From positions 971,001 to 1,035,000 of the forward strand of contig JAPEHQ010000020.1 in the NCBI GenBank assembly GCA_027405735.1: 64,000 nucleotides of DNA. Reading direction: 5' to 3'. Positions within the stretch are counted from its first letter, which is position 1; the number at the start of each line of letters is the position of its first letter. This document shows positions 57,316-64,000 of the stretch, piece after piece. Both the position numbers and the translations under genes were made by a program. The stretch comes from Mucor racemosus (Eukaryota; Mucoromycota; Mucoromycetes; Mucorales; Mucoraceae). The notes beneath the pieces were generated by a model, which worked only from the letters and a program-made list of their open reading frames with translations, made no database searches and was not told where the DNA came from.

Positions 57316-58136
57316 AAAAAGCTGGCATGCTTAGATGTTGAAGATTTAAAAATTTGAAAACCTACCTTGGAAAATCTACTTTTTGCGATTTAGTAACTTT
57401 TAAAGTATTTATATCAAAGTGTATTTCAACATATGTAGTTTTACTTTTATAAAATTTGTGTGATTGTTAAAGTACTTAAGGAAGGCGAAAGCTTAGCAAC
57501 CACAACATTTTGAAATTTTATTTTTTCATAGGCTGCATAAAAAAAACCAGCGATCAAAGCTTACAGATCGTAACTGCTCATTTTTATGTATATATATTAC
57601 AAGAAGCAACGAAAACAATTAATATTTTAAATGATGCTCCAATTCATCTCACTATACAATAATATTTTATGCTTCAAAATTAAACTTAATCTATTGCAAA
57701 AAAAAAAAAAAAAATCAAATTGATAAGCTCCTTCTCTAAAATCTATATGAATTTTCTTTCTTTTATGTACACAATTTATAATATAATAGCAAAACGGACG
57801 TAAGTTATAAAAAAATTGAACTAAAAATCAAATGTGTGCATTAAAAAAGTGCGCTCTTGTATGAAATTATATTTGCATTTCGATTTACTTTTATTATTTA
57901 TTTTTGGCGGGTATATATTCCATGGTATAGTATATCGTAAGTCAACAAAATTAAATGTTCAGATTAGGAATCGTCCAAGCAACATGTATACGTCTCGAGT
58001 AGAGGTATATTTATTGTATCAAAACTTAAATTATAAGAAAAAGAAAATAGATCCAAAAAGATGATAAGTGAGAGAGTGAAAGTGCATAAAAGAGAGTGAG
58101 ATAAAATAAAGAACATGAATGTAATTTGGTATTAAT
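57316..58136. other. Intergenic, no gene
   Basis: AT-rich with an A18 run at about 57697-57715. The 3' UTR of the Rab gene lies at the right end. The 76-codon frame at 57834-58064 lacks domain features. Confidence 0.4.
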
Positions 58137-59059
58137 TTAACAACACCCGCCTGATGAGTTGCTCTTTGAAGGGGAAGATTGGTCCAATCTAACTTCTTCT
58201 CTTTGGCGAGTTTGTTGAGCTTGTTGTGTATCAATTAATCTCTTTTTGATATCCCTAAGAATATTTGTATATTAGCTTTTTTTCTAAAACATACTACTGT
58301 AGGATTGTTTATTACCTTGCCAAATCGAAAAAGGCTCCTTCAACGCCAATATTTGCTTTTGCACTAGTTTCCATAAATCTAATACCTAATTCATTGGCCA
58401 AAGTTTGACCTTGTTCTTTTGTAATGATCTGTTGTTATGTTTTTATTTGAGTTGATACATGAAGTTGTAAATCTAGTCTTCGTCAAAACTTACCCGTTTA
58501 TCTTCCATATCACATTTGTTACCAATCAAAATTTTGTTAACCCCTTCACTAGCATGTTGTTCAATGTTTGAAAACCAATTTCTAACGTCTATAAATGTTG
58601 TTAATCGAACATATCGTATATATTGATATGTATGTGTTTACTTGAAAAAGATCTTTCGTCTGTTGTATCGTATACTAATAGAATACCCATAGCACCACGA
58701 TAATAAGCTATAAGAAAACACATGATGTAAATAAAGAGGGATGACACTAGATATATATTCTACAATACCTGTCGTAATTGTACGGAATCTCTCTTGCCCA
58801 GCAGTATCCCAGATCTGAAGTTTAATGCGCTTTCCATCAAGTTCAATAGTACGAATCTTAAAATCGATACCAATAGTTGTAATGAAAGAGGGAGTAAACG
58901 AGTCGTCCGAGAAACGAAGCAATAAGCAGCTTTTACCAACGCCTATATCAAAATATTCTAGTTTTATATTTGGTACAATAATCGTTTATAAATACCTGAA
59001 TCACCAATAAGTAAAAGCTTAATCAAATAATCGTATGAAGCGCTCTTTGCAGTTGTCAT
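58137..59059 (-). CDS. Rab8/Sec4-family small GTPase
   Basis: Six exons (58996-59059, 58769-58942, 58642-58707, 58494-58588, 58316-58428, 58137-58254) join to 209 residues with every splice in phase. G-boxes: GDSGVGKS 19-26, T44 in the switch I sequence [22 protein letters not shown] 66-72, NKCD 125-128, ETSAK 153-157. The C-terminus ends GGCC for double geranylgeranylation. The switch and RabF motifs ([20 protein letters not shown]) are those of Sec4/Rab8/Ypt2, which drive post-Golgi vesicles to the plasma membrane with the exocyst, central to hyphal tip growth. All residues needed for activity are present. Confidence 0.96.
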
Positions 59060-59288
59060 GATAACAAAATACTTTTTAATAAGAAAGAGAAAAGGTAAAG
59101 GGTATCAAAGAGAAATGCGCGCTTTCTAGGTTGAAGAAAAAAAAAAAAAAAAGAAAAAATCACGTGGAATATTGCTAGTAGATGTCTTTATTGTTTCACT
59201 TGTCATGCTTTGTAACAATTAATAATGATGGCCTAGCAACATCTTTAAAATATTTCTGCTTTCAAGTATATAGAAAGGAGAAAAAGAA

Positions 59289-59368
<80 letters not shown>

Positions 59369-60009
59369 TGTGTGTGTGTTTATGTATGTCTGTGTAGATA
59401 AATTAGGAAATTTTTTACATAGTGAAGACGCATTAAAGTTTGAAATTCTCGGTAAAATGTAAGTTTTTGATTTACATTTAACCTTGTTTCCAAAGCACTT
59501 GCTTGAATGCTCAAGCATATACAATAATATAAATGTAATAAGTATCTTCAATTACAAACCATGATTTCCTTTTCCCTTAAGATAAAGATGCAAACTTAAT
59601 TTTAACCTACAATTATTTAATTTTGATCAATTTGAAATACATCTTTGTCCACCATTTAATAAAATAAATAAAAAACGTCTTTAATAAAGGGGGAAGTAAT
59701 GGTTTCAATATTAAAACATTCAACAAGAGCCATTAGAAGATTTTCTTGTTTATGTATTGATTTATCAATCCATTTTCAAGTGATCTATCCGAAGCTTTCT
59801 ACAAGCTATCAAATTAAATCCAAGGCGCTTGTCGAAAGCTCGCAATGATGGGATGGACGGGTTTTTCTTTTGTATCTTTTTTTCAATTGCGTTTTGATTG
59901 CTCTTTCTGTATACATAAAACAACATTAAAAGGTTTGTGAGCACAACAATGAAACTGTCTATTTATAACAAATAGCTAATAATTTTTTTATTATTTAATT
60001 TAGAACATT
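59060..60009. other. Divergent intergenic region with GA/GT microsatellite
   Basis: Lies between the Rab start and the LSm7 start. A long (GA)n run followed by (GT)n sits at 59291-59380; an A16 run lies near 59142-59157. The 110-codon minus-strand frame here is only the translation of the microsatellite. Confidence 0.6.
59291..59380. repeat. (GA)n(GT)n microsatellite, about 90 bp
   Basis: Uninterrupted GA dinucleotides to 59366, then GT to about 59379. On the minus strand this is a pure CT tract upstream of the Rab gene, a sequence type that can exclude nucleosomes. Confidence 0.95.
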
Positions 60010-60592
60010 ATGTCTGAAAGAGTAAATCATTTTGAATGCTGAACGCGATGTAGAATTTTTTTTACTGATTGTTTTTGTTGTAGGGTGGTCGTGGTCATTA
60101 CAACAACAGAGGAGGAGATAGAGGTGGCCGTGGAGGAGGAGGTAGAGGAGGTAGCTCTAGAGGTGGTCGTGGTGGATATCATAATCAACAAGATAAACCC
60201 AAAAAGGAATCTATTTTTGACCCAAGCAAATATATGGATAAAAAAGTTCGTGTACGATTCAACGGTGGTAGAGAAGGTAATAATCGTGGTTTATTTATGA
60301 AAAAAGGGTAGCAGAACGAAATTTAATAATTGTTTATAGTTGTCGGTACTCTTATGGGTTACGACCCTTTATTAAATTTGGTATTGGATAATACAATTGA
60401 ATATCAAAAAGGTAATTTCATCTAAAATCATTGATTGATCTTTTGTCTAATTTATTATACACAGATTTAGAAACTGGATACATTACCGAAAAGACTAGAC
60501 AATTAGGTTTATCAGTGCTTCGTGGAACAGCAATTATTCTTATTTCACCTTTTGATGGTATGAAGGAGATTGAGAATCCTTTTGCTCAATAA
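60010..60592 (+). CDS. lsm7: LSm7-like protein with N-terminal RGG extension
   Basis: Four exons (60010-60021, 60084-60276, 60340-60411, 60465-60592) give 134 residues. The first exon encodes only MSER. Residues ~5-40 are an Arg/Gly-rich block (GGRGHYNNRGGDRGGRGGGG and more RGG). The Sm fold follows: Sm1 SKYMDKKVRVRFNGGREVVG and TLMGYDPLLNLVLDN, then Sm2 LGLSVLRGTAIILISPFDG. The ESIFDPSKYMDK entry and LDNTIEY are typical of LSm7. LSm7 belongs to the LSm1-7 (mRNA decay) and LSm2-8 (U6 snRNA) rings. Usual length is about 100, so the RGG block is an added RNA-binding and methylation-prone tail. Confidence 0.92.
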
Positions 60593-63500
60593 AAAAAATG
60601 TGAATTTACTTGATATATATGTATATATATATTGTGTGTGTCAACAATCTGGTACTTGTTTGTTAGACATTTGTTTGAGATTTGCTGTAAATTATCCAAG
60701 AGCATAACATCAACAGTAACTGATTACAGAATAAATAAGTTGTTTGTTCATATATGAATGTGTATATTTTACGTTTACCATCATCAGCTTTTGGGGAGGG
60801 AGGGGGTATATAAACTGGATTCGGATTACATACTGAAGGTCAGTTCAAATAAATTTAGGGAAATAGCTATAATAGACCAGATTCCTCGAAGCTTTCATAT
60901 TGAAACTAGCAATACGCCTCACATCAATACTTTTCTACTGTATATTGTACCAAGATAATACTAGACATATTGATATTAATATTTCAAATACTTGTAACAT
61001 GCATTTTTTAATCTCTTCTTTTGAGTAACACACATGGTGCGTTTTAGTCATTAGAGTATACGTGCAGATTTCAAAGCATTGTATATAATCTCTTTAATTA
61101 GATTCTAGCTTTTATTACTGTATTTCGTTAGCCAGTTGTCTTTAAGGATGGATGTCATTATTTCTTTATGTTTTGATGAGTTAATGTAGTAAAGAAATGA
61201 ACATAAATGCTTGTAGCATATTATATTAAATAAAGTTATAAAATACTATCAATTTCTAAACACATTTACCACTATTCAATATTGCTATGATTTGTGGCAC
61301 TGCATAATTTGCCATTTCTACAAACTGTAGCAATTAATCATCAAACTATTACCAAAATATGACTCAATTTGTATTTGATTTATACTTAATTTGCACATTT
61401 ATTCTCAATACATCTATGTAAACCGGGTCTGAGAAAGCAAGTTGCTTTATCAGCTGATCATAACATAGAAACAAGTTGAAAAATTGATCCATTTTTACTA
61501 AATACTCTAGGAGTGAATTCAAAGAATTGTTTCTCCATATTGAAAAATATAAAGCAACAATAAAACGCAATAAATTCACAAGCTGTACTTGTAGAAATTC
61601 ATCCGCTTTCGATCAGGGGAGAATTATAGGAAGCTTGCACTATTTTGTATCATATCCTGCACTGTATATATACTATGCGTTTTCATCTATGGTCGAATAT
61701 TTTAATTAAAAAACATACGCGTTTGTAATAATAGTAGAATTTAACTAGATGCGTTGACCTTGCTCTCATTTTATTCGTCTTTGTACTGTAGATGAATATA
61801 AATGTGGTTTTATACACTACATATCATATCAAATTATTTTTTCGAGCTCCAATTTCTTATACAATGGATATTCAGTCAATGAATGTTAATTCAATGGTAA
61901 TTAATCTTTTCAAAAAGAGGTTGTAAGGTTGGAAAGACTTGCTGTTGGTTAAATATTATCAAATTTTATACCAACACATACCTGAGGTTTCATTTCATTA
62001 TTTTAGACATTTATAGTAGTATATTCGTGCATGGGAATAGCCATAGATGACTCTTAATCTCCTTTTTTTTTTTGTCTGCTATAATATCAATAAAATACAA
62101 TATATAAAAAAGCTTATGTTAACTGGAACAATGAGGGTCCACTTTTTTCTTTCATCATTATTTCTCTTATACACATTTACAAACTATATAAAGCAAATTT
62201 ATTTTACCCTACAAGTCAGTCCCCAGTTAGATATTTATCCAAGAGCCTCTTGATGCTGTACATGCTTTCTATTGAATGCATGGAAAGGCATCCGATCTTT
62301 CGCCCAGAATGCCAGGTACAATTGCTCCAAATTCTAGTCATAGTCTATTAAGGTAGTTACTATCCTAAATATATATAATTTGTTTTCTTTATTCACACTT
62401 TATATAGATATACAAATCAAAATCAAATAGAAGGATATGCTAAAGAGTCTGTTTCCAGTTTTATTGCTAGGTTTAACTCTCTCTTATTCTTCTTGGCACA
62501 GCAAGACAAAATGCCGCTATCAATCTAACGACTCCAACACGATTACTGCCGTCTGATGCCTTAATACATTAAGTGTAAGTGATATATACATATTATTTTA
62601 AATCAATATCCATATAGTAACCATTTATTTTCTATATTTCTCTATATTCATCACCCTTGTTAATGATTTCATTTATATCTTTGTTACTTGAATTTTAATT
62701 TTTGAAAAATCCGGATACTTTTTACAAATAAAGTGCATAATTTACTCAGGCAAATCAATAATTTTAGAAGCCAAAGGATTTTTTCAGCACCAAAAACTAC
62801 TTGAATCTCTAGCTTTTTGTACAAATAAAAACCAAATATGTTTTAATTTAAAGAATATTTTTTTCATTACTATTGTCGCATGTTTTCGTAAAGAAAATCA
62901 TTATTAAAGTGAAACGTAGTTATGCTCCCAACAACAAGGTAAACACAACCCTAAACCTCTTCCTTTTCTTTTCATTGCCATGTTTTTTTTTTATCTTTTT
63001 AAAAAAATGCAAAATTGAAGTGATTTCTATAATTATTTGTGACACTTGATACATTGAGAAAACGAATAATACGCAGATGGGAGGGTAGGAGGGTAAAGCT
63101 TGGGTTTTTTTTTATTAATTAATTAACCAATGCTTATCGTAAGAGCGACTTTATCTTGTATGTCGTTATATGAGAAACTTAAAGATAAAGGTTTCGGTGG
63201 AGGTAATATTGAGAAGGCTACTAACTTTCAAGACAAAAATGAAATCACTTAGTCCAACAAGTGCAATTTCACAAAGATGTACATATCATTATCCCACTAC
63301 ATTCTCCAATGAATGAAAATTATAAGCATGCTTTTCGTAAAGATTTAGAACAGTTTATTCATTGCGAATCAGGAATCATTATATGCTGTTGTGCTAGCTA
63401 TCAATTGCCCAAAAAGCAACGTGGAACAATATGAAGAAAAAGAGTATTTCTTTAAAGGAAGAATCCGTAGTATAATGAAGGCAAACGTTTTGGAAATGCT

Positions 63501-63780
63501 GCTATTACATCTTCATATTATCGGATAGTCTCCACATAAATATATCTTCTTTAAACGTTATCAATTAAATGTTGTTTGCCTTACACTTCAGTAGTTACAC
63601 TTTTGAAAAAGACATACCTCCAACGTGCCAATATTCTAAACCTCTAAAACAAGGATTCCAACTGGTGGAATTACAAGGTTTTGGAGAAATTTTTACAAGA
63701 ATGCATCTTGTTTAAATGCCTCCTTTCAAATAATATAAATTTTACCGTTTTATCGTTACATATTAAAAACAATGATATGC
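60593..63780. other. Gene-poor 3.2-kb stretch
   Basis: LSm7 3' region with TA/GT runs, then AT-rich sequence without a supported gene. Frames read at 62430-62530 (YAKESVSSFIARFNSLLFFL) and at 63340-63720 (short, broken) could be eroded retroelement gag or host-gene pieces, but no family motif is present. Confidence 0.4.
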
Positions 63781-63840
63781 AAAAAAAAAAAAAAAAAAAA
63801 ATACTATAAACATAGATTTTCAAAAAAAAAAAAAAAAAAA
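63781..63840. repeat. Paired poly(A) tracts
   Basis: Two A-runs of about 19-20 bases are separated by TACTATAAACATAGATTTTC. They could be successive retroposon tails or a duplicated homopolymer. Confidence 0.6.
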
Positions 63841-63852
63841 TGGAACGATAAG

Positions 63853-63990
63853 GCCTATTTCATTCATGCAAAACCTTGCCTCATTTCTTATACAAATACT
63901 ACAAGGAAATCAATACATGGTCCCTTGTAGATTTATCTGCCTTATTACTCTACATTTACTTTTATTTAGTAATAACTATATAATCTTACT
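63853..63990 (-). repeat. Family E LTR-like sequence, inverted partial copy
   Basis: The reverse complement matches about 17770-17880: AGATAAATCTACAAGGGA, TTTCCTTGTAGTATTT, GAGGCAAGGTTTTGCATGAA. The match includes the AAATAAAAGTAAA tract preceding the LTR-like start, so internal sequence continues past the window edge. Confidence 0.7.
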
Positions 63991-64000
63991 AATAAGAACA

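Noticed and set aside
59219..59551. 110-codon Leu/Ser-rich frame
   Set aside because: It is the translation of the GA/GT microsatellite.
1..64000. CRISPR arrays, rRNA genes, functional tRNA genes, bacterial operons
   Set aside because: None seen. The intron-rich genes and retroelements are eukaryotic, and the single tRNA-like stretch is too degenerate.

Overview
The window is nuclear DNA from a filamentous fungus, most likely an early-diverging Mucoromycota/Mucorales-type species. The evidence is the AT-rich sequence, host genes split by many 40-90 bp introns with GTAAGT/GTATGT donors, a STRA6-type membrane receptor, and Crypton-like (Ndc10/GCR1_C), Tc1/pogo, LINE and Ty3 chromovirus relics. 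This is an inference from gene content; no rRNA or mitochondrial marker is present.

Layout. (1) 0.3-8.4 kb is gene-dense: an MIT/coiled-coil protein (possibly Atg38/NRBF2-type), COP9 signalosome subunit 1, a 12-exon STRA6-like membrane protein and a small CYSTM-like cysteine-rich protein. (2) 8.4-23.3 kb is a repeat island with almost no host genes. It holds dispersed families that I call A, B, C, D, E and F, a pogo-type MITE, a 428-bp TIR element with a 9-bp target duplication, a tRNA-like SINE candidate and a broken dynein-intermediate-chain-like WD40 fragment. (3) 23.3-40.4 kb is gene-rich: F-box/LRR, MAPR/Dap1 heme protein, a 951-residue coiled-coil scaffold, a mitochondrial CDF metal transporter, a Ctr copper transporter, an SRD5A-type steroid reductase and a Myb protein with a mitochondrial-like leader. 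A LINE fragment and a frameshifted Tc1-like transposase lie between them. (4) 40.4-57.3 kb is a second repeat island: copies of A, B and C, a decayed Crypton-like gene, an intact Ty3 chromovirus with indistinguishable LTRs and a 5-bp TSD, and a degenerate second Ty3 element. (5) 57.3-64 kb has a Rab8/Sec4 GTPase and an RGG-extended LSm7, then a gene-poor tail.

Functional themes. The STRA6-like protein, the SRD5A-type enal/enone reductase and the MAPR protein are all linked to lipophilic isoprenoid or sterol handling in other organisms. In a mucoralean fungus one could ask whether any serves trisporoid (apocarotenoid) signalling, but they are not clustered and this is speculation. The CDF and Ctr genes form a convergent metal-transport pair. 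All exon coordinates were placed by eye from splice signals and reading-frame continuity. One STRA6 junction is unresolved.
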